From: Sipunculus nudus
Lineage: Eukaryota > Annelida > Sipuncula > Golfingiida > Sipunculidae
Direction of reading: 5' to 3'
DNA: 64,000 nucleotides
Assembly: GCA_026874595.1 (NCBI GenBank)
Contig: CM049310.1
Location: forward strand, 84,915,056-84,979,055
The translations under genes were made by a program, and so were the position numbers. Shown here piece after piece: positions 12,173-22,240 of this stretch. Numbering within the stretch: the stretch's first letter is position 1; every line of letters begins with the position of its first letter. Under the pieces are notes generated by a model. The model did not search any database and was not told the origin of the DNA. It worked only from the letters and a program-made list of their open reading frames with translations.

Positions 12173-13345
12173 TTGATGTATTTAGTATATCAAGTGAGTA
12201 TCCCGGTGAGTTGTCAATATCGAGGATGGAATAGGTATACCACTCAAACAATTTCCCTCAAGAGGCTTGTATTATGTATTTGTTGCTTTATTATGATAAA
12301 GCAATTTATTCCTAAAATATCAAAACAATGTAATGATAAGCTTGGAGTAAAATTTATTTGTTACCATTTAAAATATGTTATGATACTCCACTTGTTTTCA
12401 GTATACATTGTTACAGGATGTCTCGGCTAAATAACTATTAGCTGATGAAATTAGGACTAAAAGACTACAATGACATGTGTACTTTTTGACGTCAAGAAAT
12501 AGAAACAGCTGAGCATCTGTACTTGTCATGTGATTGTGTTCAATGTAACTGGCAGTAAGCACACGATATATTTGACTTGAGATATTATGAGAATTGTTCA
12601 AATAAAAAACAAGGTCCAGCTTGGTAATTCTGATTTTACTGACAGTTTAAATCTGTATCTTTCTGAGTAAACTCTTCACATATTTGAGCAGACAGAAACA
12701 AATAATTGTTTCAGTAACAGGATTAAAAAATACCTTGCAAATGTTCAAAATTATCGAATTTCTTATTGCGGAGATAAATGAATTGAATGCGTAAATTCCA
12801 TTACAGGTGGCCGAATAATCAAGTGTACAGTTTTATACTTTAAAACGTGCATAACCGCAAGTGTAATTTATTTATTTTTTGTATTAAGGATTTCTGTTCA
12901 TCCGTTTGCATTCGCTCGGCAGGCTTGCCCTACAGGGGGGGGGGGGCGGGGGAGGAGGTTTGCTCGCTCACTGCTTAACTATGTACAGGAACAGGTGGGC
13001 GACTTGTTGATTTCTGTCCTTGCCGGGCTGTATGGATCATTACTTTCAATTACTAAATATTTGGACTTTAGTTACCATGTGCAGATGAATGTTTTCTATG
13101 GGTGTATATTGCTTGTGTGTATATATTTGCAAATACTTGTTTATGCATAAAAATATGATTAAAGATACATGAATGTACTGCATGAATAAAAGTATGCATA
13201 TCTATATGTACATCTATGTGTGTTATTTTGTAATTGTTGTAATCATGTTATCATGCACATATGATTTGTCTTGTGTAGGTCCCTGTACATGTGTGTATAC
13301 GTTGGAGAAATAAACGTTAAAAAATATTTCTGAAAAAAAAACTGT
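12173..13345 (+). mobile_element. LINE 3'-end fragment (non-LTR retrotransposon)
   Basis: The plus strand holds the decayed C-terminal end of a non-LTR retrotransposon polyprotein and its 3' UTR. An 85-codon frame at 12,173-12,430 is followed, after frame breaks, by QEIETAEHLYLSCDC at about 12,493-12,540. This matches the conserved (C..C)EIET.EHL(F/Y)..C zinc-binding-like motif found after the reverse transcriptase domain in jockey/L2-like elements. Further fragments (NNCFSNRIKKYLANV near 12,700) fit the same region. The 3' UTR ends in 'gagaaataaacgttaaaaa' near 13,300-13,330, with an AATAAA signal and an A-rich tail. The reverse transcriptase core is absent: a 5'-truncated, dead copy. Clade assignment is inferred. 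Confidence 0.6.
12936..12961. repeat. G-rich tract
   Basis: A near-pure G run of about 25 bases inside the 3' UTR of the LINE fragment. Confidence 0.85.
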
Positions 13346-13555
13346 GAACAATCGTAATGATCTTATTTATAAATGTTTTTGCCAACCTCTACGGTTCATT
13401 AATTTTCAAGTTATTTTTAAATATAATACCTCAGCTGGAACTTGATATTTTTGTTGACGCTGTTTACCCTTCAAGAACACAAGAGATCTACAAAATATTG
13501 CGACTGAACTATCACTAGGACTTTCTTCGGAACTTAAATGACCTCAGCTATGTGG

Positions 13556-13610
13556 TCACTGGTCTGCTCTGCTTCCATCGTCTCGCTCTGCCTTCAGCTG
13601 CTTGTACTCA
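13556..13610 (-). CDS. Cytoplasmic tail exon with stop codon
   Basis: A 55-base exon after acceptor 'tctaaattcag'. Its first base completes a phase-2 codon from the transmembrane exon, after which it reads EYKQLKAERDDGSRADQ and stops at 13,556-13,558. The joined tail contains NEYKQL, a YxxL motif; the -2 residue is Asn, so it is not a canonical ITIM. The exact phase match to the previous exon supports the model. Confidence is limited by the exon's small size. Confidence 0.55.
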
Positions 13611-15574
13611 CTGAATTTAGAATGCCTTACTATGATATGGCCAGTATTTGATTTTAAAAACTTAATAGAAAAATACGCTCAATTAAAATGAAATTATCAA
13701 AAGATATGGATAACAAGAAACGGTAATTAATTCCAAACATCTCATTTTGAAATGTTGCATATTAATCTGACATATTCCCATACTGCAGTTTACGATATTT
13801 CCGTTTGAATAATGTAGATTTTATGTTTATCTCATGAAGAACAGGTGTATAGCTGAATGATCTTTAGGTGTGCAAACATACTTTTTATACTGCCTCTGCT
13901 TTCGCCAGAAGTAATAGGCTAGAGGAATAACAAGGCCGAGAAGAACACAAAAGATCCCCACCAAAGCATTGTAGACAGCGGTTACATCTTGTGATTGTTG
14001 ACCTATAATGAATATAAACAGATGTTTTCCTTTTGTGTACCAAGCCAGTAAATTTCCTTCAGTCATTTAAAATTAACACAAAATTGAGTCAATTAGGTAA
14101 ATTTCAAGGGCGTGAAGCAAAACATGTTATTTACCTGCATTTAAAGTTTGCATCCTGCTAGGGGTGGTTTGAGATTGCGTCAAGTTTTCTGTTCCGTCCA
14201 AAGAAGAATTGGTAGCTAAAAGAAATTATTATTGTAAGAAACACACCTCGTTTCCCCATATAATACGCAGCTGAATTTAATATAGTTTAACACTTACCCA
14301 ATATGGTTACCCACATGACAGCCAATAGGGGTTCAATCAAGCCAGCAGCATCAATTTGACAACAATAGGGACCCGCGTCTCTTGTTGAGGGTCGTCGTAT
14401 CATTAGAGAAAACGAAATAAAATTCTTAAATATTTCAAGCCAATGGCTTGTCCTCTTTCCCAAATCACCGGCGGCCTTGACTGTTTGAGTACTTGCTTCA
14501 TATGTGTAAAAATGAAAGGAAGGGTCAGGTATGTAGTTGTGGAAGCATTTAATCCAGTACAGTGTACTGTTTGAAGGGAACATCTTGATGTTCAGTCTGA
14601 GTTCTGCAGCGTAAATATCAGTAGTTTGATTCTCTCCGACGACACCTCGCAAGGGCTCTTGAATATAATGAATGTAACACTTTAATAACAGATTTGGTTG
14701 AACTGAAACTGAAAATTAATTGGGATTACTCTTTGTTAGTATAAATAAAATATAAATAATACGTGAAAAAAACATTTAGAGTTATAAAAATCGGAGGATA
14801 CATTCATGTTATTTATCTAATTTTCATCATTGCTTACCTAGCCTTGCTATATTCAGTACGGCAGACAGGAGCGTTCGCGGCTCACCCATCATGACTTCAC
14901 AGTAATAATCCCCTTGATCTCTCTGAATAGGTTGACTGATGATAATTGACAAAACGTACGAATTCTCGTCCTGACTGATAAGGTGAGTTGTCCTTTTACC
15001 CAGATTACCGCTTCGCTTTGCTTGTATAAAATGTGGAGTTGATGCTTTTATTCCAATTGTGATACCACTTTACGAAATAGAACCTGGCGGGACTAGGACG
15101 AATGGAAATCCCAATATACACATCAGCAGAGCCGTCTTCAAATGAAGCATTCTGTACAGTGATGGAAAATGCATGAACTGCAAAGATAGAAATAAAAATA
15201 TATTAAGTCAGACCATACATTTCTGTATGGATGACAAACAAATCAACAATCCTTTAATACCTCAAGTATTTTTTCCACCTAGTGAGATGTTGCGCTGAAT
15301 TCCTGAAGGATTAATGAGGTATTTATTAGAGGTGGTGGAATTTCTTTTTAACTTCAACCAAGTGTTCACTACTAACATCCGTTGATACATCTTCCAAAGT
15401 CTCATTGCATTCGGTATGAGTCATAACTTTGTTTTATGCCATATTTGGCCATATTAGATATTCTTTTTTTCGGAATAGGAAGAACCTTCAAAATAAGATA
15501 TAGACAATCATATACTTACCCGTATATACAAGTACACACACACATATATATGCGTAAAGTATGTAAGCTTGCAT
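13556..15574 (-). CDS. Two-Ig-domain type I membrane receptor gene (six exons)
   Basis: Six minus-strand exons can be joined by GT-AG introns with matching phases: leader 15,574-15,520; Ig1 15,177-14,838; Ig2 14,708-14,298; stalk 14,215-14,135; transmembrane 14,002-13,882; tail 13,610-13,556. The first four introns are phase 1 and the last is phase 2. The expected product is about 350 residues: signal peptide, two extracellular Ig-like domains, a short glycosylated stalk, one membrane span and a short basic/acidic tail. Layout and compactness fit IgSF recognition receptors; ligand and function are unknown. Ig1 is 340 bases long, one more than a multiple of three, so the gene as read has a frameshift at about 15,055-15,065: a young pseudogene, an allele, or a sequencing error in an A-rich run. 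Neither Ig domain shows the usual B-strand Cys. It is only distantly related to units A-D. Confidence 0.75.
13882..14002 (-). CDS. Transmembrane exon
   Basis: A 121-base exon starting after 'tcattatag' in phase 1 and ending in phase 2 before 'gtatgt'. It reads GQQSQDVTAVYNALVG, then a hydrophobic span of about 22 residues (LVGIFCVLLGLVIPLAYYFW) and a positively charged stop-transfer RKQRQYK. That orientation gives an extracellular N terminus. The frame stays open past the donor to 13,827, so an intron-retained form would end with a different short tail. Confidence 0.72.
14135..14215 (-). CDS. Stalk exon
   Basis: An 81-base exon, phase 1 at both ends, between acceptor 'cttttag' and donor 'aatgcag|gtaaat'. 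It encodes about 27 residues rich in Ser, Thr, Asn and Gln (TNSSLDGTENLTQSQTTPSR), with two N-glycosylation motifs, NSS and NLT. This is typical of a membrane-proximal stalk. Confidence 0.7.
14298..14708 (-). CDS. Ig-like domain 2 exon
   Basis: A 411-base exon, phase 1 at both ends, bounded by acceptor 'attaattttcag' and donor 'attgg|gtaagt'. It is open throughout: SVQPNLLLKCYIHYI, then a loop with NQTT, AELRLNIKMF (B-strand-like, no Cys), STLYWIKCFHN (C strand with Trp and an extra Cys), and STRDAGPYCCQID (F strand with a Cys pair), ending LLAVMWVTILG. The N-glycosylation motifs NQT and NST are present. A non-canonical disulfide between the C-strand and F-strand Cys is possible (inference). 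Confidence 0.75.
14838..15177 (-). CDS. Ig-like domain 1 exon (one-base frameshift)
   Basis: Acceptor 'ctatctttgcag' and donor 'ggctag|gtaagc' bound a 340-base exon. The first part reads HAFSITVQNASFEDGSADVY and then FYFVKWYHN, with the C-strand Trp. The second part, in the next frame, reads SGNLGKRTTH, then QRDQGDYYCEV, the F strand with Cys, and ends LLSAVLNIARLG. The frame change falls between them, near 15,055-15,065. The segment KASTPHF...SGNLGKRT matches EASTQTV...AGDLGKRT in Ig2, so the two domains arose from a common ancestor. The B-strand position (DVYIGIS) lacks Cys. Confidence 0.72.
15520..15574 (-). CDS. Leader (signal peptide) exon of the receptor
   Basis: It starts at ATG and reads MQAYILYAYICVCVLVYT, a short hydrophobic signal-peptide-like sequence, then one base of the next codon before a near-perfect donor (acgg|gtaagtat). 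The phase-1 end joins in frame to the Ig1 exon, giving Val-His-Ala-Phe after the leader. This is the only plausible start found upstream of Ig1. A 'ctatatagg' lies about 14-22 bases upstream of the ATG, too close to be an ordinary TATA box for this start. Confidence 0.7.
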
Positions 15575-15599
15575 CTTTGATCCTCCTATATAGATGCCA

Positions 15600-16245
15600 A
15601 AAATCAATCTGCACTCGTTAGTTCTCTGCAGGTGTAAATTGGAGAGACATTAACGGACACGTTGTAATCATTCTCTCATATGACATCACCTGCTATTCAA
15701 TTAGCACACTAACGCACATTGAATATAATCGATAATATCTAGAAGGCTGTTACGTTCTATTCAAAGATGAAACGGTACGCAGTTAGTGGAGCATGTATGT
15801 ACCAACCCTAATTTGTACCAGAATTAACTTACTCTGAAACCCTTAATGATACGCCATTCTTGGAAACGATGATCTAAATATTTTTAACCCAGTAAAACAC
15901 ATGAATGATGTTTGGGCGATCGATTACCATTTTTCAGTCTTAATCAGACATTAGAAAGGGTTTTGTAACACAGAGGAAAAAATATACTATTCTGCTTTTA
16001 TGCCATTATGACAAATGTTTTCAGATATCATTAAATATATTTTCCTATGCTGATAACACTGCCACATGATTTAGAACTGTCAGGATACAATTTGCTTAGT
16101 CTTTTAGAAACTTTTTTTCAAAATAGTAAATGTTTTCTAGTTTTCTGCATCTCTGGGCGCTGTGGTGCGTTAACAAATTGAATTTGCCAAATGGGAGTAG
16201 TTTATATGTGCGTAGAGGCAAAACATGATCTTTCCCATATCCTAA
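15600..16245. other. Upstream region of the receptor gene, nothing recognised
   Basis: AT-rich DNA upstream of the leader exon. No promoter element, exon or repeat can be supported with confidence. Confidence 0.4.
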
Positions 16246-16857
16246 TTGCAACGAGAAGGCTATCGAGCCGGTGATCTTTTTGCAGATATGGTGTTCACCT
16301 TGCGTCTGGTAACATGCCTTGCCAAGCTGGTGGTCCAATGTGGTGAAGCTAATCCCAGGCCCGAAGGGAAAGAACACGGGTCTGATACCTTACATCAGAG
16401 TCACCAAGCTCGTACAGGTCATAATATGAGAGTAATAACATTGTACAGGATATTGATGGGTAAGCAATATTCGGTTCCCCTTTTACATAAACTTTTTGGC
16501 CAAGCTAAACAAATCAGAAGAAAATTCAAATAGGCAGAACATTAAAGAGACAGGCTATTGTACTATGGTATTCCAGGAAATAATGGTCACGGCAAGAGTC
16601 TTGGTCAGCCTTTACAACCTAAGAGAATTAAGGGTTGGTATGAAAGAGAAAATGAATGTAAAAGAAATTACCGTGGTATGCTCTTTCAAAACAAAGCCTA
16701 TATTGTGAAGTGTGGTAGTTACAAAGACAGAGAGAAAGTACTGTGCAGGAAAATATTATGCAGGAGGGCATCTCTGAGAGAGTTTCGGAAAACAATATTA
16801 CAATTTTTAGCAGTTCTTCTGAAAAAAAAAGGATCAAAAGACTTCTCTGTGCGGTAA
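16246..16857 (+). pseudogene. Broken open frames, possible retroelement remnant with 2A-like motif
   Basis: Several overlapping plus-strand frames follow one another and look like one frameshifted coding stretch. The first (16,246-16,533) contains LAKLVVQCGEANPRPEGKE, which resembles the 'GD(V/I)E.NPGP' 2A-like peptide placed near the N terminus of some invertebrate non-LTR retrotransposon proteins, but with the key residues changed. A later frame (16,558-16,857) reads IPGNNGHGKSLGQPLQPKRI then KGWYERENECKRNYRG, which looks protein-like but is not recognised. No reverse transcriptase motif follows. Retroelement origin is a guess. Confidence 0.25.
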
Positions 16858-17651
16858 CCATCGTTACGCATTTTGGGGTAAAATTATTAAAAATCAAAAT
16901 ATCGAGACATGTTTTTATCTCCGGTCACTTGACGCAAGGTAGTCCGTTGTTTTGCTTAGGGTACTTTTTTAACACGTTTCTATACACACAGTTGGAAATC
17001 TCGTTAAATCTCTTAAGTTATGGGGTCAAACGAGCATAAGCAAGATATGGCAAAACGATTTATCCAAAGACACAAGTTAGATCTCCCTTAGTATGTGAAA
17101 TATATGCAAATTATTCAAATTGACCGCCGAAAATACTCCAAACCTCAAATGTTTGATTCTGTTACAGCTATAATAAAAAGTGTTTTGTGTCAAAATATAC
17201 ATTTTTGTGGTCAAAGAATCAAATGGAATAGGTTTCGAGATTGAGAAAACAATAGTTTTCCCCTTTCCATGAAAATCTGGGGTAAAACAGATACATTTCA
17301 TTAAATATCATTGATTTCTTTCATCATGGTAACCTGAGACACTTCTTATCTATGTGGTTAGCATAGGTAGGTATTAAACAGTTGTGAATAGACCCTGTAG
17401 ACGAGCTCAATCCTCAATCGACATACATAGAGCATAAACCACAACAAATTTAATGCCTTAACTAGAGAATTACTGGTACGTGGCACTAACTTAAACTGAG
17501 TTTAAGCAGTACAATAAGGCTATACGGTTAGCTCAGATATACAGTTTGTTCTATATTAAAAAATACCCGAGTGAAATAGCCACATTCTTGGTCTTCCATC
17601 AATATTTCCACATATGGTTCTTTAAGTTGACACACATCGCTCTATATAAAA

Positions 17652-17976
17652 TCAGCAAAATACATTAGGTCTTGGTTGCGGTTTTTCCGCATATACTGTC
17701 AGTCCATGTAATACATTATCTGGGTAATATGGCATAAAAAGACCTTTCTCGACAGTACAGCCTGCATAGGATATATACAAAACCAGAGTACCAGTACACA
17801 CAGGAATGGGCAGACATTTCTGTAGCAGAACACATAAAGTTGCCAATTGTGGTTCCTTCCCAGACTCTAACATTTGGATTCGACAGAATATATTGCTTGA
17901 AACACATCTTATCTATCTCATGATCTGTCTCATGATGGCCAACCCAAAATAGTACATGATCATCAGTCATTGACAC
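17652..17976 (-). pseudogene. Frameshifted open frames inside the inverted-repeat element
   Basis: Two overlapping minus-strand frames look protein-like. One contains SMTDDHVLFWVGHHETDHE and the other TLVLYISYAGCTVEKGLF, then MPYYPDNVLHGLTVYAEKP. They may be one coding sequence broken by a frameshift. No domain is recognised, so a link to the element's mobility is unproven. Confidence 0.25.
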
Positions 17977-18125
17977 TCTTGGTAATATGCTTCGCCAATT
18001 AGTTTAGGGTTTTATAGGGAACTATCCTGAAAACTTTGTTCATATTTCTATTTTTTACAAGTAATGTCTGGGAACTGAAGGAATTAGATGTCTTATATTT
18101 TAGTTGTGGATTAAATGATTGTTGA

Positions 18126-18301
18126 AGTAATGGTGGCAGTGCTGACTGTTCAGGATGTAGTGCAGGTTATAACAATGAATCCAGTATTGTTCACAAATAC
18201 TGCAATAATGCCACTGTTTATCAACATGTTAATGATGCAAAAATAAAAACTTGCAACCCAAGTATTAGGACAGCAAGGAGGCGAGATGCTAAGTCCGCCT
18301 A
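18126..18301 (+). pseudogene. Cys-rich open frame, in-frame TGA upstream
   Basis: The frame reads SNGGSADCSGCSAGYNNESS, continues with KYCNNATVYQHVN and ends RTARRRDAKSA before TAA. Directly upstream, after an acceptor-like 'tatattttag', the same frame reads CGLNDC and then a TGA. It may be the remains of a small Cys-rich exon. No family is recognised. Confidence 0.2.
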
Positions 18302-20136
18302 ACAGGCCTCAACTCTAACTTCCGTGCTATATAACCTTTTGCACGAGTCAAAACTGAACAGCAGAAAGTGTTGAATGTGATGTCTAAATGAAATTAAATA
18401 AAGTTAAGAATTTGATTAATTGTAACGTTATTACTTTACATGGATTGTGCAAATTGTAATAATAACGTATGCTAGGCACTTCCCATGGTAGAGATGGCCG
18501 CTTTTATAAGTCTATAGAGCAACGGACCCGGAGAAACTACTGACCTGGAAAAAGTCACTATCACATATTCTCATAGCTGTCATGGGAATTGAAGCCGGGT
18601 ATAGCCAGCACAGAAATCAAAGTCTATTACCACTCGACTCCTGTGTTCCATGTTCTTAGTGAATATCTCTTTTTTTAACATCGCATCCAAAGACGTCCTT
18701 CCATTGCCTAAAATCCTCGGGCAAAAGGATCACACATGTACTCCCTGAGGATCCAGTCACCTCCTGGTCCACATATGTTTCTGGTGTCCAATTGTCCATT
18801 GGGAAGTAAATAATTTTCATCTCAGTAAGACCCAAATTGAAGAAGCATGGTAGTGACTTTCGTCATATAAAAGAGATTAAGACACTTATTCACTTATATC
18901 GTGCAATGAAAATACATCTTATAACTGGAAATTCACAAGTCGTGGTAATGCCTATGTGAGAATAATATGTCATTTAACCTTAAAACTCCGAACAGACCTT
19001 GCAAATTAAGTTACCAGTACCATGGAGCATACAAGTGTTCAGGGCTTACACCAAGAAAATAACCCTCTTAGATCCATCAGTCGAAAACAAAGTTTTATAG
19101 AGGATTAATAAGCTGACCATTTGTCAATGATTCTCCAAAGTTAGGTCGTCTCTGATGAACTTATCTAGCAATTCCTATTCAGTCATGTCGCACAAGCAGC
19201 CCCTGTGCCTCTGTATAACCCTTTCAGGCATGGGCGACGTTGATAAACGGAATCAGCGCCTGTCATGTTACTTGTCTCTGACCTCTTCAGCGAATTCTCT
19301 CACATTCCAAATCAAACAAATAATCTGTTTTTTTTTTCAGAAAAAAAAAATCTTGCTAATAACTTAAATAAAATGTGCATGTTATACTTTTACAGTCGGT
19401 CACATCTAACCTGAAAAAGGGGATAAAATTGCTTTGACGTCAGCAAGACATGCCACATATATCACCAAAAAGGCGAAGGGCCTATAACATTAACAGTACT
19501 AAACATTTTATTTAACCTATTAGCAAGATATAGGTTTTCTTTAATTTATGCTGTGGTACCACGATTTGATGATTCCTGGGCATACAATTAATTAGTTTTA
19601 ATTGAAGTGCAATGCCCGCGAGTTTTTCAGGGTCACCCGCCGATATTCTGCAGATACATTTGGCAAGTAGGGCAATTCCAGGTCGCCTTAGGGGTTTTAT
19701 GAGATTTCTAAGATTGTAATTCATGTTGTGCTTGCTCGTTTGAATTTGAACGAATATCAGGCGGTTATTTAGGTTCATTATAAATATTATTAAACACCAA
19801 AGTCCAGGAATCACTCAAACCTAAAAGATCAGAGGTTTGCAGATTTGGCTTCAGAAGTAAACAAACATTCTCAAATGCAGTTCGACTAGGTCTGTAAAGA
19901 TATTTGATGAAATGTACCCCAGATTTTCATGGTAAGGAGAAAACTATTGTTTTCTCAATCTTGAAACCTATTTCACTGGATTCCTTGACCACGAAAATGT
20001 ATATTTTGACACGAAATTTTTCATGAAAGCTGTAACAGGAGCAAGCATATAGGGTTTGGAGTATTTTCGGCGGCCATTTTGAATAATTTGCATATATTTC
20101 ACATACTTAGGGAGATCTAATTTGTGTCTTTGGAAA

Positions 20137-21714
20137 AAATTATTCCTATGATCCTATGACTTTTATGCCAAAGGGAACCTTTGCATCATGACTTGAACTC
20201 AAAAGTCACTTAACCCACCTACTATATAAATTATAATATATAGAGGTCAAGTCTTCTGCATTCGGTGGCATTTGACAAGCTTTCAGTGAAACAATTGCAA
20301 GACTCATCAAATCTTGTAAGTGGCTTTAAAGGTCTGATGAATGGATCAGTTTTCTGCTACAGGTAATAATGGACAAGCTTTCAGTGATTCAAGTGCATGT
20401 TTCCTCAATTCAGGCGACATCTGACTATTTCTACTCAGTGGGTTGACAGTGAATTTATTAAATGGATTTTTTTTAGTATTGAATACACAATTGGTCGTTT
20501 TAAAACACCTGAAAAACTTCAATCTTGTATTTGATGGCTCAAGCTTATGATATTAAAGGCTGAATCTAGTTTCAAATCTTCATCCGGGAAGTTCCTACAC
20601 TTGACATTTTCATGACTTAAACGTCTTGATGAAACTTTACCGATCTCTTGCCTTAAAATAAAAGCCGATTCCCTCACTTTTATTTTTAAGTAAGCATGAG
20701 TCATTATTTAAACATCTGGTATTGCTCACATGAGGGTAATGCTTAGCACTTTAAACATTTGAATTATGATATAACCCCCTGCACATTCATTCATTGTATA
20801 TATATTATAACTGATGGTGATACCACTGCTGAAACGCAACCCATCTGGAAATGCCCGTGTTTCGTCTTCTACTGTAACAAGTGAGGCAAAGTGTGTTCAA
20901 TATTGCCCATCATGAGGAATTTCTATTTTGTTTTCTCAGCGGCCAATGTCAATCCGGCCCATCTAAGACACGTTACATACAAACCTGGCCAGATGAAACC
21001 CAAGACTTTATAATATGCAAGATTTCATATATGTAAGTTATCGTATATAAATTAACAAATGTTACTCCGAGTAAGCCTTGTCCTGGTAAACTGGACATGA
21101 TGGCGAACTAAAAATGTTGTTCTTTTGAAAAGAGGGGAGAAAGGGCAATTCATCAGTTAGACACATAGCCTGGATGACAACAGGAACATTGCCACGAGGA
21201 CTTGCAAGAAATAAGGATCAAGTTATACCTGTACACTCTGTGTCTATTTGTATTCATTAGAGTACTTATTTATAAATTCGGGATTACGGGTCAAAGATTA
21301 ATTTCCCTGGAATGCATCGACGCTTCAAAAAACTTGAATATGTCTAGGTCATCTATAAGACAGCAGTAAATAAAAAAGGAAACGAATAAGATGAAGAAAC
21401 GCAAGCGTTTTGTGTCCGTGACAAGGGGTTCAAGACATACATTTCTGGTTTGGATTGTATTTAGATTAGATTGTGTGTAGCATAATACCCCATCTCTTCT
21501 TGTGCGTCTCTGCATTGCTAGTAGAAGAATAGGATGTTATCTGGGTTGCATTTTGATGGTACAATGTTCAACAAGCTCAAGCCTTTAAATACTGATTTTT
21601 TTTTGTTTAGAAGCTGGTACCAGTACTTCTCTCAAATATTAAAACCAAGCTCACTTCACAAAATTCAATTTCTTTTAAATATCACTTAATGTTTACAACG
21701 ATTTAATGTGGATG
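20137..21714. other. No gene seen
   Basis: AT-rich DNA without a supportable exon, RNA gene or repeat. Confidence 0.4.
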
Positions 21715-22094
21715 GAGGGCTTTCCGGAGATCTCGGACCTTTTACATCTCGGCCCACACAAAGTCGGACCACTTAGTACAATCAAGGACCAACCGTTCGA
21801 CGATCTCGGACCACATTCCGCACCATCTCGGACCACTATATCAGACCCGTTTAGGCCTCTATCGGACTAGGTGTTGTCGTTGTCAAATGTATTTATTCCG
21901 TCTTCAAACCATGTTAACGCTAATTGTTAAAACAAGAAAAACCCTTGCTTACGCCACACATAACTATTGCCTCTGTCCCTTTATCATTCTCTCCATCATT
22001 AATCATTCGCTAAATATCATCCTAATCATAATTTATATTTAAATCTTATTCTACATTTTCTACATTTGTTCGTATATTAAACTATTCGAGTGTG

Positions 22095-22240
22095 TGATAA
22101 AGAATGAAAGAAAGAAAGATTGCATGAAAGATTGAATGAATGAAAGAATGAATGGAAGAAAGACTGAATTATAGACAGATTGATTGATAGACAGATTGAA
22201 TGACATAAAGATCAGAATAAATGAAAGACTGAACGAACAA
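22095..22240. repeat. Degenerate GAAA/GAAT/GATT tetranucleotide repeat
   Basis: Purine-rich four-base units (gaaa, gaat, gatt, agac) repeat for about 145 bases. The minus-strand open frame across it (repeats of FxxSF) is produced by the repeat and is not a gene. Confidence 0.8.

Larger units (their letters stand above)
17061..20136. mobile_element. 3.1-kb element with about 250-bp inverted arms
   Basis: The left arm (17,061-17,312) and right arm (19,897-20,136) are inverted copies of each other. The outer ends are 'tccaaagacacaagttagat' and its reverse-complement counterpart 'aatttgtgtctttgga'. Inside them follow matching 'ctccct(t/a)agtatgtgaaat', 'gcaaattattcaaa', 'ccgccgaaaatactccaaac' and 'ggtttc(g/a)agattgag' blocks. 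About 2.6 kb lies between. This is the structure of a foldback or long-TIR DNA transposon, or of an inverted duplication. No transposase is recognised; two broken minus frames (17,652-17,976) and a Cys-rich plus frame (18,126-18,301) lie inside. Confidence 0.6.

Noticed and set aside
15588-15597. TATA box for the receptor gene
   Set aside because: CTATATAGG lies only about 15-20 bases upstream of the proposed ATG, so transcription would start after the start codon.
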